Shown: positions 22,188 through 34,162 of the stretch, one piece after another
Layout of the letters: each line of letters starts with the position of its first letter
How positions within the stretch are numbered: position 1 is the first letter of the stretch
Source of the DNA: Sympetrum striolatum
Taxonomy: Eukaryota; Arthropoda; Insecta; Odonata; Libellulidae
NCBI GenBank assembly: GCA_947579665.1
Contig: OX388351.1
Span: 124,001-188,000, forward strand
DNA length: 64,000 nt
Reading direction: 5' to 3'
Program-made: the position numbers and the translations under genes
The notes under the pieces: generated by a model
What the model was told of the DNA's origin: nothing
The model's database searches: none
Seen by the model: only the letters and a program-made list of their open reading frames with translations

Positions 22188-22198
22188 TGGTAGCAGAG
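22188..22198 (+). promoter_or_regulatory. Primer-binding site, initiator tRNA-Met
   Basis: TGGTAGCAGAG lies three bases after the LTR and is complementary to the 3' end of metazoan initiator methionine tRNA (acceptor strand starting AGCAGAG). The next bases diverge but keep GGTTT further on. Confidence 0.75.
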
Positions 22199-22338
22199 TG
22201 CGGTTTGATTCACAACTCTGTTCTTGCAAAATTGCTTTTATCGACATCTTATGGACTCTGTTTGTGAGTATTCCCTGTTGATTCTTTGACATGTTGTTAT
22301 TTCGTATCTTCAATGCTGACGTTCTTGATTTTTTCTAA

Positions 22339-23406
22339 TTGCGCTCCAATTGTAAGTATTGTTTCGTGTTAATGCCACCTCCTAATCCTTACGCCAAAGG
22401 TTATTTAAGTTCCTCTAAAGATCGTCGTAATCGAGGTAGTTCTCGAGAGATTGCCAATATGGAAACTGCAACGCAAGCGTCCTCGGAAGATTATTCCGCT
22501 AATTCCATTAAGTTGGATTCTGTCAAGTTATTACTTTCGGATATTCTTCCCTTGGCAAACGTCGAATCCGAAAACTTGTTTAATTTTTTGAGTTCGGTCA
22601 TTCATGTCTCTGATTTATCGCTAATTCCATTTGATTCGCTTATGATATATCTGACGTCGAAATTACCTGTTAATTTTCGGATGTTTTGGTTTGCCGCTAT
22701 TCAGAGGAAATTATCTTTTCAAATGCTGGTCTCGGAAATTTGGCAAGAGTTTGTAAGTTCTCGCGAATACGAACGCTTGATTGCAGCTAAAGTTAAACGT
22801 TATCAAATGCCATCCGAGCCTCCCTTGGAGTTTTTAAATGTTGTAACTGTTTCGGCAAAGGTTTTGGGGTTGTCTTTATCTGATATTGAGCTCGTTTCTA
22901 TTGTTCTCGATGGAGTAAATCCTCTCACACGAAGTACGTTCGTTTTCCGAAGTAAGCCTACTAATATTTTAGAATTGAAGCAATTATTGTCGTACGCCTC
23001 GAAGCAGCTGATGGATTTCGCTAATTATTCGGCTACTTTCAACCCCAATTCGCCACGTGCAATCACTTGTACTTTTTGCAATCGTCAAGGTCATACTTTT
23101 GGCAATTGTCGTCAGCGAAGACGAAAATCGAATTCGAATCTGCCGGCTATTACTATGTTCCATGCTACAGATTCTTTGTCTCCTGCTTTGCCAATTGTTA
23201 AGGTGACAATTGGTAATCATTCTCTTGAAGCCTTGATCGATTCTGGTTCTACTTATTCGCTGATTGATGTTAATTCTTGTAACAATTTACAGTTACGTTC
23301 GGTTAAAACTCTTCAGTCCCCAATTCAAATTCGAGGCCTTGGAGGAACCACATTTACGTTAACTCAGCAAATTAAGGTGAAGGTCAAGGTCAGCTCATTC
23401 TCTTGA
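22339..23406 (+). CDS. gag: gag and start of protease, Ty3/gypsy
   Basis: 355 residues. The N-terminal capsid-type region is followed by one CCHC zinc knuckle, CTFCNRQGHTFGNC, at about residues 243-256, then the aspartic protease start ALIDSGSTYSLID at about 300-312. Alternative starts are at 22339 and at the internal MPPPNPY (22372). The frame ends in TGA at 23404-23406, inside the protease fold, but the same frame stays open beyond it and gives the expected LIGRDF flap-side motif. The TGA is therefore a nonsense break, or less likely a readthrough codon. Confidence 0.85.
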   Translation: MRSNCKYCFVLMPPPNPYAKGYLSSSKDRRNRGSSREIANMETATQASSEDYSANSIKLDSVKLLLSDILPLANVESENLFNFLSSVIHVSDLSLIPFDSLMIYLTSKLPVNFRMFWFAAIQRKLSFQMLVSEIWQEFVSSREYERLIAAKVKRYQMPSEPPLEFLNVVTVSAKVLGLSLSDIELVSIVLDGVNPLTRSTFVFRSKPTNILELKQLLSYASKQLMDFANYSATFNPNSPRAITCTFCNRQGHTFGNCRQRRRKSNSNLPAITMFHATDSLSPALPIVKVTIGNHSLEALIDSGSTYSLIDVNSCNNLQLRSVKTLQSPIQIRGLGGTTFTLTQQIKVKVKVSSFS

Positions 23407-25083
23407 AGCCATTATTTCTACCTTGTTGACTTGCCATTTCCAGTACTAATTGGTAGGGATTTTATGTTAAAAACTAGAATGATCTTAGGCCATAACTATT
23501 TCACTTTTCAGTCTGATCCCACTCAAATAATCCCCTTCATTGATAGGCAGCTTGAGAACAGTTCACGAGATACTGCTCACCCGGTGCTAAGCTCAAGCTC
23601 TTCCGTTAAAAGGGATTCCCCTGCATTATCTACCAATCTGGGATCGAACAAACTGGTGAACTCATGCTCCCCTTCTGATAATTCTGATATTCCACAGGAC
23701 GTGGTGCAACTTATTAATGAATTTCCAGACGTCATTACTACCAAACTTGGGTCTACTGGTGTAATGGCTTATGAAATCCAGCTTACAGATACCACTCCTG
23801 TGAGGTCGCATCCATTTTCTTTGCCTCCAGCCAAAGCCAAGATCCTACAAGATTCTGTATCATCTCTGATTCAGCAAGGTGTGGTTGAGGCCTCCACATC
23901 TCAATGGGCTTCACCGGCTTTTCTTATTCCTAAGAGGGATAAAGGTTGGAGATTGGTGGTGGATTACCGAAAATTAAATGGAAAAGTACAGGTAGACCCC
24001 TATCCAACTCCTTCGGTAGAACATGCATTTCAATACCTGTCTGAGGCTAAAATATTTTCTATTCTTGATCTAAATTCTGCCTTTAATCAGATACCTTTGA
24101 GTGAGTCTTCTAAGAAATATACTGCTTTTGTAACGCCTTTCGGTCTATTTCAATACACCAGATTGCCTTTTGGATTTGTCAATTCTCCACAAGTTTTCAC
24201 TCGTTTAATGGATCTTGTTCTTGGTGATTTGAAATATAATTGTGTTTATCCTTATATTGATGATCTTTGTATATTTTCAAAGGATATCAGCTCTCATTTA
24301 GTCCATCTGAGAGCTGTACTCCAAAAACTGCGAGACGCTGGGCTAACTCTTCATCCAGGAAAAATGAAGCTGTGTCAAAATTCTATTTCATTTCTTGGGC
24401 ATGTTCTTCGAGGGGGATGTCTCCATATTGACCCGGAAAGAGTTAGACCCATTCAGAATGTTCCTGTTCCGCTAAATCTTCAGCAAGTGTCCAGATTTCT
24501 AGGTATGGCAGGTTTTTATTCTAAATTTATTCCTGGCTATGCGGAGATTGCCCACCCTCTAAATCAACTCAAGAAAAAAGATGCAAGGTTTGTGTGGTCT
24601 ACTGTTCACAATGATGCCTTCAATAAATTAAAAAATGCTTTAGCCAACCCTCCTGTATTATCAATGCCTTGTTTCACTCGTGATTTCCATTTATTTGTCG
24701 ATGCCAGTAATGTGGCTCTTGGTGCAGTTCTAAATCACCATATTGATGGGAAATACTGTCCTGTGGCATATGCTAGTAGAACTTTAAATCCACATGAACA
24801 GAAGCTAACTGCATATGAATTGGAATGCATGGCATGTATCTGGGGTATTGAAAAATTTAAAGATTATTTACAATTTAGACCTTTCCATTTGTATACAGAC
24901 AATGGGGCTTTAACCTGGCTGTTTAATCATCCAAAGCAATTGGGAAAAATTGCTAGGATGGTTTTAAAATTATCTTCTTATAAGTTTACAATACATCATA
25001 TTAAGGCTAATTTAAATAAACCAGCAGATTGTCTCTCCAGAATTCAGGTACAAGAGTCTGCTACTTCTTGTTTTTTTACATAA
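23407..25083 (+). CDS. pol: pol: protease end, reverse transcriptase, RNase H
   Basis: In frame with gag but after the TGA; the first methionine is at 23431. Protease remnant FPVLIGRDF; RT from SSLIQQGVVEASTSQWASP through WRLVVDYRKLN, FGFVNSPQVFTRLM and the catalytic YIDD at about 24253-24267; RNase H with LFVDASNVALGAV and YTDNGALTWLF. All main catalytic residues are present. The frame closes at TAA 25081-25083 directly after a run of seven T. The relic copy at 1.9 kb has six T plus C there and reads straight into integrase, so this copy has one extra base. Confidence 0.9.
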   Translation, partial: SHYFYLVDLPFPVLIGRDFMLKTRMILGHNYFTFQSDPTQIIPFIDRQLENSSRDTAHPVLSSSSSVKRDSPALSTNLGSNKLVNSCSPSDNSDIPQDVVQLINEFPDVITTKLGSTGVMAYEIQLTDTTPVRSHPFSLPPAKAKILQDSVSSLIQQGVVEASTSQWASPAFLIPKRDKGWRLVVDYRKLNGKVQVDPYPTPSVEHAFQYLSEAKIFSILDLNSAFNQIPLSESSKKYTAFVTPFGLFQYTRLPFGFVNSPQVFTRLMDLVLGDLKYNCVYPYIDDLCIFSKDISSHLVHLRAVLQKLRDAGLTLHPGKMKLCQNSISFLGHVLRGGCLHIDPERVRPIQNVPVPLNLQQVSRFLGMAGFYSKFIPGYAEIAHPLNQLKKKDARFVWSTVHNDAFNKLKNALANPPVLSMPCFTRDFHLFVDASNVALGAVLNHHIDGKYCPVAYASRTLNPHEQKLTAYELECMACIWGIEKFKDYLQFRPFHLYTDNGALTWLFNHPKQLGKIARMVLKLSSYKFTIHHIKANLNKPADCLSRIQVQESATSCFFT

Positions 25084-25090
25084 GCTACCT

Positions 25091-26317
25091 ATGTCTTTTG
25101 TTGATATTAGAACCCACCAAAATAATGATCCTTACTGTGTACCACTTATTAATAAATTAACTAATGATGGACTTAAGTTAGTTAAAGAAAATGGGATTTC
25201 TTTTGCTCTAAAGAATAATCTATTGTGTTCTAAAGTTAGTAAGGCTAAAAACTTTAGAGTTGTGGTTCCTGTTGTCATTAGACCAATGTTATTCCAATAT
25301 TTCCATTCTTTACCTAGTTCGGGGCATTTAGGCATATTTAAGACTGTCCAAAAAATATCCCAGAGTTATTGGTGGCCAAACTTTAAGACTGAGATCACTG
25401 AAATGGTTAAAAGATGTTCGGTATGTCAGATAACAAAGCCCAGAAATGTTCTTTCTTCTGGTGTATTATCTTCTCAGCCTATTAGCAACCCTTGGGAGAG
25501 AATTTTCATTGACTTCGTGGGTCCCCTTCCTCGATCCAAATCAGGAAATTGTTATATTTTTACAGTAATTGATGGTTTTTCTAAATTTGTTTTCCTTGAA
25601 TCTGTGAAAGATGCTTCATCCAAAAGTGCAATACATGTGTTATTTCATAATTTGTTCTCAAAATTTGGCTATCCCAAATATATTGTGTCTGATAATGCTA
25701 CTGCTTTTACCTCATCTGCCTTTAAAGATGCTTGCTTCAAAGTTGGGATTAAAATAGTACATACAGCCCCTTACTATCCCTGTCCTAATCTGGTTGAAAG
25801 AGTTCATAGAAATCTGCGTTTTGCACTGTCTGCCTATTGTACGCTTTCTCATAAAATCTGGGATGAATTTCTGGGAGATTTGACATTTGCATTTAATACA
25901 TCAGTTCATGAAAGTACTTTATATTCCCCTGCTAAATTGTTTCTAGGTAGATTGATTCCACATCCCCTAGATAATGTGTGGGACCTACCTAATTGTGTTG
26001 TTGATACTTCTTGCTCTGACCGGGATCTCAGGCAGCACTGGACCAAAGCAGTTCAAAATTTAAACAAGGCTCACAAAAGATATGCTGCCTCTTATAACAA
26101 ATTACATTCAGTACCACAATTCAAACTAGGGGATTTAGTACTGACTCAAAATCATTCAGTAAGTTCAAAACTGAAGAAAAGAATGTCTAAATTGGAGCCT
26201 CTATGGTCAGGACCCTTTTCAATTCTAAGATTTGTTACTCCTGTTACTGTGGTGTTACAGGTTGGGCCTAACAAGGAGAAAATATCACATGTTTCGCAAT
26301 TAAAAGCATATCATTAA
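25091..26317 (+). CDS. pol: pol: integrase, Ty3/gypsy
   Basis: 408 residues in the +1 frame relative to RT. Zinc-binding H-H-C-C (HSLPSSGHLG, then CSVCQ), the catalytic D of DFVGPLP, D of SDNATAF and E of NLVERVHR, then a C-terminal RMSKLEPLWSGPFSILRF segment as in GPY/F-type Ty3 integrases. The methionine at 25091 is probably not a natural start; integrase is normally released from the Gag-Pol polyprotein. Confidence 0.9.
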   Translation: MSFVDIRTHQNNDPYCVPLINKLTNDGLKLVKENGISFALKNNLLCSKVSKAKNFRVVVPVVIRPMLFQYFHSLPSSGHLGIFKTVQKISQSYWWPNFKTEITEMVKRCSVCQITKPRNVLSSGVLSSQPISNPWERIFIDFVGPLPRSKSGNCYIFTVIDGFSKFVFLESVKDASSKSAIHVLFHNLFSKFGYPKYIVSDNATAFTSSAFKDACFKVGIKIVHTAPYYPCPNLVERVHRNLRFALSAYCTLSHKIWDEFLGDLTFAFNTSVHESTLYSPAKLFLGRLIPHPLDNVWDLPNCVVDTSCSDRDLRQHWTKAVQNLNKAHKRYAASYNKLHSVPQFKLGDLVLTQNHSVSSKLKKRMSKLEPLWSGPFSILRFVTPVTVVLQVGPNKEKISHVSQLKAYH

Positions 26318-27699
26318 TGAAGAGTTGTTTGCCCAATGAGTTCATGCAAATTCACGGTCCTTAAACTTGTTTCTATTCTGTTGTGTCTCTTGGATGTTTT
26401 TGTATTTAGTGTTTGACATAATGCTGTTAATATTGATAGGTGGCGTAGCAGGATGGGATCTGCATCGCCCGGCAAGATTCTCTTGTCGCAACTACCACCT
26501 AACTTTATGTTAGAAATATTTTCTATACACCTTTCGACATTGTGTCAAAGCGAAGTTCTCCGGTACCCTAAATTCCACAATTGGGTATCCGGGCCATATG
26601 AGTTCTCTTCTTTGACCTATTTAGCTAACCTGTGTTCTTTTTTTTGGGTTTTGCCCTTGAATAATATTGTAAAGGCAGAGAAGAGACTCTATTCCTGAAA
26701 ACAGCCCCAGTTTTCAGTTTTACATGGGTTTTGGACCCCTTAGGGACAGATCTATCTGAATTAAGTAATTATTGTATTGTTTGAAGTATATTTATGGCAA
26801 ATGAAGGCATCACACAGCACAATTATGCTAATTGTTTGACTATGTTTCTAACTAGCTGCTAATTTAATGGAGGACTTGGCATTCATTTAAATGATTTCTT
26901 ATATTTGTTCTGCTCATTTGGCATTTATTGTAATTGAGTTATTATATTTGTTCTGCTCCTTTGTTAATATTCAAGGACACCATTTGTTATTTTATCTAAA
27001 GCCCCACATAATTAAACTAATGATAATTCGTAAATAACAAATATTTCTCTGTGTTTTCCAAAGAATCGGGCACCCAATTTTGTAAAATGGAAGTTTTTGT
27101 TAATAAACAGAAAAGTCTTTCTGTTGCTCTCTTGTCTTCTTGACTGAAAGTTATTCCAACCCTTTGGAACTCATCTCAGTCCACAATGTTTTCATTTAGT
27201 GTAATTTTGGCCCTAATTTCTGGCAAAAAGTGTATTGCCAATAAATATGCCTTCCATTCTATATTTACTAAGGTTATTTTCTGTAATTGCACTACTGCAA
27301 AGGGTTTAATCCTGCCAATTATATAATTAATTGATAGTTAAGTTAATAATTATGATATCACATTTATATTTGTTACAATTAATTTCTAAATTGTTGATGC
27401 CTAAACAATGTGCTTGGAATATAATGAATCTATAGAGACTGCCACTGGTGTGATATTGTGATCAAGCGACATTGTTATTTCTTTCTGGGCATCATAAAAG
27501 AGACAATGCTATTGTGTGCCTAGTTGATGTCCAGTTAACTCAGTTACTTCTTTCTGGCCATCATAATTAAGACAGTGCCATTGTGTTCCCTATTGATAGC
27601 CAGTGAACTTATCCCAATTGGCTCAATTAAAGAACTATGAACCCTTCGTTTGTTTGAAAAAAGAAGATGGACATATTTTTTCCAAAAAGCAAGGGGGGA
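26318..27699 (+). other. 3' untranslated region of the Ty3/gypsy element with polypurine tract
   Basis: 1.38 kb without an open frame of note. The polypurine tract AAGGGGGGA at 27691-27699 directly precedes the 3' LTR and would prime plus-strand synthesis. Confidence 0.75.
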
Positions 27700-28325
27700 T
27701 GTGGCAATTTCGTCGATAATTTCGTGCCGACGTGACGGCGTGACCGGAGTGACCAGAGTGAATCTGACTTATGGTGACTTAGGGTGGCGAAGGGTGGCGC
27801 CTTCGACTCCTGTTCGCTTTTTATGCCAAATGGTGGAAGAATACAAAATCTTTGCCAAGAGTCAAAAGTTCGAACGGAGATTATTCCGCGGTTACGTGTG
27901 AAAGGCGTGCCAGCCAGCCTGTCCCGTTCACTGTGTGACCGTGAACTCAAGGGCGAGTCTAGATTGGTTCTGGTGTGAGAAGTTGGGATTGTTCTAAGAC
28001 ACTTTTTGCTAAGAGACTTCTTGAAGAAGGTTGTTGTGAGGAGAGAATGTTTCGACGTCTTGTGAATTCGGAGTCTTCCCGAATCGACGTTCGTATTGGG
28101 TGATTTTGTACTAATTGTAAATGAGCAGTTCAATTTAAAGTGTTATTTTGTTGTATGATATTGTTTGACCTCTTAATATTATTACTTATTATATTTATGG
28201 TTGAAACTCATTCTCTGATTGATTTTCCGATGTTCGATATCCCGAGCTGATTGCTGTTCAGAGTAGTTATTGAGTTACCGAATATTTTTCAGTTCTTTCC
28301 GAGTACAGAAAAATAAGGTGGCACA
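27700..28325 (+). repeat. 3' LTR of the Ty3/gypsy element
   Basis: Same length and, by eye, same sequence as 21559-22184, implying recent insertion or recent gene conversion. Confidence 0.95.
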
Positions 28326-28329
28326 ATTT

Positions 28330-29057
28330 GTTCCCTTCGCCAGAGAATTCAGAAGTAACCCCAGATAAGAGACTGCAAAGAAAAACCCCAATGTTCTTCG
28401 GGCAAAAAAATACAAGTATTGCATTTCCGTTGTGAATTTCGTGAATGGAGATGAGTAAGTATCAGAGATACTGCCTATCTTCAGTTTCACCAGCAGACGA
28501 AAGCATTACACCAGAACTCCAATTGATCTCTGAAGTCCCAGCAATGTCATTGTTGATGTATTTTCCCCAATAAAATTTTCGTCAATATCTTCCTTGTCAG
28601 TTCTTTCTCTTTCCAAGTGATAGTGAGAGAATCGTACTCCATTATGCATTTGTGAATTAATTTTTATCATGCCAGTCATTGTGACAACTGCTTTTGCAAT
28701 GTTTTCATTTGTCTTCAGCCTTGGTTGATCCATAACGCAAACATGCAGCATTTGTTATTTCCCCTCTTATCCCTGATCTCTATAAGGCACTTGTCTTATT
28801 CTCTCTAATCTAATCTAGAATGAAACTGATCCTTTTAGGGCCAAACCAAATGAATCATTTTATCTCAGAGACTTTTGAGTGTGAAATGTTGACGAGTCCT
28901 GAAGTAGATGCTGAGCAGTATGCTGAGTCGCCATAGTAAGGCAATTCTTATCTTCTAGGTAATAAAACGATGGACATAATTTTGACACACGATTGATCAT
29001 GGTTAACCAACACAACTGGTGACTGCAACATCAAAGATAAACAGTGGATGAAACAAA
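28330..29057. other. Unassigned
   Basis: Right flank of the gypsy element. Two short open frames (28275-28490 and 28506-28751, minus) have no recognisable domain. Nothing else is seen. Confidence 0.3.
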
Positions 29058-29197
29058 GAGGGAAGCACTCCGACCAGAAGAAGTTAGGAGTAGCATTGGC
29101 GATATGTAATCAATCGAAAGACCTCCGCTCCTAATTCCCAAAAATCCCCTTTATCACAGTATCAATGCAGCAAAAACCTTCGTAAATAGCATACATC
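29058..29197 (+). pseudogene. Penelope-like 3' end relic
   Basis: Aligns by eye with 15878-16000: the GAAGAAG-rich start, a GGCGATATG block where the other has GGCGAAAC, then GACCTCCGCT, and finally ATGCAGCAAAAACCTTC against GTGCAGCGAAAGCCTTC. The hammerhead-like core is lost here. Confidence 0.55.
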
Positions 29198-30536
29198 CTC
29201 ATTACAATTCATCACATTGTATAGAGGTCCTTTTTATACTGCTCATATAATTTTCCGAGCTACGTTACTATTACAGCACGTGCCCCGAATTCTGCATTTG
29301 CGGATCCTGTCTCACCTAAGTTGCAAAAACACAACATTAAGTTCAGCCTTCAAATTAAATGAGAAACACATCTCTTTATTCCAGAATAAAGAATGAAAGG
29401 CGTTTAAAGGATATTATTCTAATTAGTGATATGAACAAAAAACTCGAAGAAAATTTTGACTGCAAGTTGAAAATGTTAATTTCTGGAAGAAACAGACAAC
29501 GGAAAACAGACATTTAAATAATTCTTAAGAAAAAACAATAATTATCAAAAATTACATATATATAATTAAAATTTACGATAAGGCTTTAGGAACAACAATA
29601 ACAACAGAAATGATCAAAAAATTTAATAAAAAAATTAAACGTAAAACAATGTTGCATTTTTGCAACTTCTGCCAAAAATGTGTTAAAATACGTCACCAAA
29701 AACACTTCCAAAGATATGATGCCATGCAGACACAGTTGGGATTTGCTAATAGAGATAACTAATTTGCTACGATGAATCAGTAAGCATTAATCAGATACGG
29801 AAGCACGTGGGATGAGAATCTTTAGAAGATAATATAATAGTAATACGATATGGATGCATTTAATATATATGTTCTCATAAAGTACATTCTCAGAAGACAT
29901 AAGGGATATAATGAGACTCCCTTCTTATTGCCATTATTTATACGGGGAGGAAGATCAGGAAATTAGATTCTAGAACAAATCAATTCTATCCGCAAACGAC
30001 ATGCAAAAGTAACCGATTAGGGAAGGAGAGTCAGGATGACCCCCCACATACACCCCTTGCCACACACCAAAAGGCGGCTTGTAGGGCTCTTATGTAAACA
30101 TAGACCATTGAATTTCCATGAAATTGTCTTAAAAAGCCCAGATTGTAGAACATGGTTCTGATTTAAATGCCTTCTTCCATTAGAAAAGGGAGGAGCTGCG
30201 CTAACTGCCGGACGCCTACGAACTACGTCAATTAAAGGCATAACACAATGCATTGATGCGAGCCTTCTAGTATAGTTACTCTATGGTTCAGCATATAAGT
30301 CGACCCAAACAATAAGACAACACTACTTCTTCAGCTCTATTTTATGGGAACAAAAACTACGAATCCATAAATGTACAATGGCTGAAGGAATATTTACCGC
30401 ATAAGATTAAGTTGCTCAAATTGTTCCTTTCAGCTGCCAACTGCTCGCCTCTGCTTAACTATTACACAAGTTTCTTTTGTTGGTATCACTCAGAAAGCTT
30501 TACAAATAAAAATGTGTAACAAAGCAGAAGCACACT
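29198..30536. other. Unassigned
   Basis: AT-rich DNA. The 30017-30253 minus frame has a GC-richer look but no domain. I cannot tell host from repeat. Confidence 0.3.
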
Positions 30537-30615
30537 GGTATTAAAAATTTATTATAGAAATAATGGTAATATAGCATGGTTATATCAAATCACGACACTG
30601 CTAAAACAACTTCCA
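30537..30615 (+). repeat. Dispersed inverted repeat, left copy
   Basis: About 80 bp (TATTAAAAATTTATTATAG... to CACTGCT...CTTCCATTA) is the reverse complement of 38125-38206 with a few changes. The truncated piggyBac at 30620 lies at its TTAA end. Confidence 0.8.
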
Positions 30616-30619
30616 TTAA

Positions 30620-31436
<817 letters not shown>

Positions 31437-32793
31437 AGGATTTTAAAGACTTCTTGAGAGAATTCATAGAAGAACTTAAAATACTATATGTCTCAGAAAT
31501 TGAATGTGAGGGAATCAAGTGCAAGTTGAACTTAAAGAGACCAATTATATGTGATATTCCAGCAAAAGCAGAAGTGAAATCTTGTGAATTGTTCACCATA
31601 ATGGGTATCTCAGCTGCGATAACTGCAACCAGAAGGGTATGGATTTTGAAAGACGTATGGTGTTCCCATATGATCAGAGCTTTGTTTTGCGCACTGATTT
31701 TTCATTCCGTAACAGACATGATGATAGGCACCATATTGGAGAATCGGCATTTGAAGAGATTCCAATCAACATGATTGATAATTTCCCAATAGATTACATG
31801 CATTGCTTGTGCTTCGGTGTGATGAAAAAGTTGTTAATGTAGTGGTTAGGGAAATCAAAAAAGTGGCATCTGCCAGTTACTCATAGACAAAAGTTGGGGA
31901 GGGCTTTGGAAAATTTCAGGAATTACACCCCTGCTGAATTTAGCCGCAAACCTCGTCATACCGTATCAATTAACAAATTTAAAACAACTGAACTGCGTCA
32001 GTTTTTATTGTACACTGTTTTTCTTGTACTTTTAGAAGCTTTCCTCAGGAAAGAACTATACAAGCATTTTCTGCTTCTGCATGTTGCTTTTTGTTATTTT
32101 GTTAAAACTTCAAGTTATATTGATTATGCCAAAAAATTATTAAATCAATTTTTAAAACTCTTTCAAGTGCACTATGGTAAGGAAAACATGGTCAGGAATG
32201 TACACTGCCTTTTACACATTTGTGATGATGTAAGAAGGTATGGTAAGTTGGACAATTTTGGTGCCTTTAGATATGAATCATTTTTGGGGAGAATTCGGAC
32301 TATGGTTCGATCTCCAAGTGATGCCTTAGTTCAAACTGCCAACAGATACTACGAGATCCTGTCTAATGAAGATAACCAGGGAAGAAAATTATCACTTGGA
32401 ATGCCAAAAGTAAGGAAACCACATCATCGTGGGCCTACTGTGTCTGGTTCAGTTTCCATCCAATTTCTCATTTACTGCACTAGTGTCTATGAGTTACGAA
32501 CCAAAGAACCTAATAACTGTGTAATGCTAAGTGATGGCACTGTTTTCCTTGTGGAAAATATTCTGCAGAATATAAAAACTCAAAAGATAACCCTTGTTGG
32601 ACGTTCACTTATGAGAATCAAGAGCCTGTATTCTAGACCTTGTGAATCTAGACTTTTAAATATCTGCTGTGTCCGTGAACTTGGTCCTCTGTGTGAAATT
32701 AATGCAAAAATGGTGAAATATAAATGTGCTCAGCATAAAAATAGGAGTTTTGAAATGGTAGTGTTGCCTCTTCTTCACAGTGACAATGAGTGA
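31437..32793 (+). pseudogene. tnp2/CACTA-like transposase-related gene
   Basis: The frame from 31440 gives FKDFLREFIEELKILY and PIICDIPAKAEVK. After a frameshift near 31597 the next frame gives NGYLSCDNCNQKG, MVFPYDQSF and FPIDYMHCLCFGVMKKLL. A stop near 31840 follows, then a 299-residue open frame at 31894-32793 with FRNYTPAEFSRKPR, TTELRQFLLY and HCLLHICDDVRRYG. This order fits animal proteins related to the tnp2 transposase of CACTA/EnSpm elements. Only breaks at 31597 and about 31840 separate the pieces. No CACTA terminal repeat was found. Confidence 0.65.
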
Positions 32794-33096
32794 ATATCAC
32801 TTCATATTTTGATTGGGGTGAGTGGAGTGCATGTAACCGTCATTTTACAATCTAATTAACTGCCACTTTTACTTCAGACAAGTTAACTCTACTGTCATGT
32901 ATGCTAGCCATTACAACTTGGGTTATTTGGTCACAGTTGTAAATTATTGATTCCAATAACTTCCAAAGTAGGAAATCTCATCAAACTATGATGCAAAATA
33001 ATCACGCCACTAACAACAATATTAAGATTTATTCCCAATTTTATCACAGGGTTCTTTCAACAGGGAGAAATACTGGTTTAAAAAAATACCTGTTAA
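32794..33096. other. Unassigned spacer between tnp2-like gene and piggyBac
   Basis: No coding sequence. It ends in TTAA (33093-33096), the piggyBac target. Confidence 0.4.
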
Positions 33097-33687
33097 CCCT
33101 TTGGCTGCCAGGCTAATTTTCATGCTATTCCATGAAAAATGCTAAATATCCCAAAAAAAGTCAATTTCTTAACTGGTAGTTGAGCTTTTTTTCTGTTAGG
33201 TATGAAATGATTTTGCATCTATTAATAGTTAAGTAATTCAAATTTTTGTTTATTTGACCTTAGAAAAATAATTTATAACATTTAAATTTGTAAAAATTAA
33301 TTGTAGATTTTAAACATAATTTACATCTTTAAACTTTCTTAGGATGCATAATGATACAATCGCAATATATCTTCATAAATAATTAACCATCGTAGATAAA
33401 ATTGGTATATTTTAACAGTTACATAAATAATAGATATTAAAATTAACAATGTATATTTAGCAGTTCAATATTTTTTAAAAAATTTTCTGTTTGTACAGAA
33501 ATTAAATATTACCATTAATTTGCAACAAATTTTTAGTTATTTATCTCTCTTACATATAATTTCAATTTTATAACAAATAAATTGTGCCTGTTATATTGAC
33601 TCGAACATTGAATATATACATTATCCATTACAACACTATATAAAAATGCTTTTTGAAAACTAGTTCTGTACAAACATGTATTGAATT

Positions 33688-33723
33688 ATTAAGAGAATTA
33701 AATTTACATTTAATTCTCTTAAT
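33688..33723. repeat. Perfect 16-bp-arm hairpin, left part of piggyBac
   Basis: ATTAAGAGAATTAAAT, loop TTAC, then the exact reverse complement. It lies about 590 bp inside the left end. Confidence 0.85.
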
Positions 33724-34162
33724 GTAACTAAATATTTTTACAAATATCTAGTAACAAATGTAATTTTTTTACAATTTATCATAATGTAATACGCCTCAAA
33801 ACAATGAATAACACTAAGTGCATTCCGAGACATAAATCGCAATACTACGTAGCTTTTTTTCTTTTACATTTCCCTTTTCCCTTTTCTGAGCATTGGGATG
33901 GTAATATGCTGCAAACAGTAAAATTAGGTTGAAGTTTTTTATCCTCAAATTGTTTGGGAAAATGGCGCTCAGTTAGCCTCGGAAGTATTTTTGGACTGCA
34001 TTTATTCGTACTCTCCTTCCTGTATCCTTCAAAGAGGCCATCTATCACACATACTCTGAATTTCCTTTGCATAAATTTATTGTTTTTATTTTGCAAATTG
34101 TATGCAATCCAACCATTTACTAGTGCTACCTCGATGACAAAACGCCAAAGTGTCTGGTACCA

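Larger units (their letters stand above)
21559..28325 (+). mobile_element. Ty3/gypsy LTR retrotransposon, full length, recent
   Basis: Two 626-bp LTRs (21559-22184 and 27700-28325) start TGTGGCAATT and end GGTGGCACA; I find no difference between them. The 4-bp target duplication is ATTT (21555-21558 and 28326-28329). A primer site, gag, protease, RT, RNase H, integrase and a polypurine tract follow in the standard Ty3 order. The coding region is broken twice: TGA at 23404 and a frameshift at 25071-25083. No envelope gene is seen. It inserted between the LAPTM4-like exons and the DNA to the right. A relic of the same family is at 1690-5740. Confidence 0.95.

Noticed and set aside
25071..25083. 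Programmed frameshift at the T-run between RNase H and integrase
   Set aside because: Integrase needs the +1 frame, while a T-run would favour -1. The old relic reads through in one frame, so a simple one-base insertion explains it.
30017..30253. A GC-richer ORF as a host exon
   Set aside because: No recognisable protein family and no clear splice sites.
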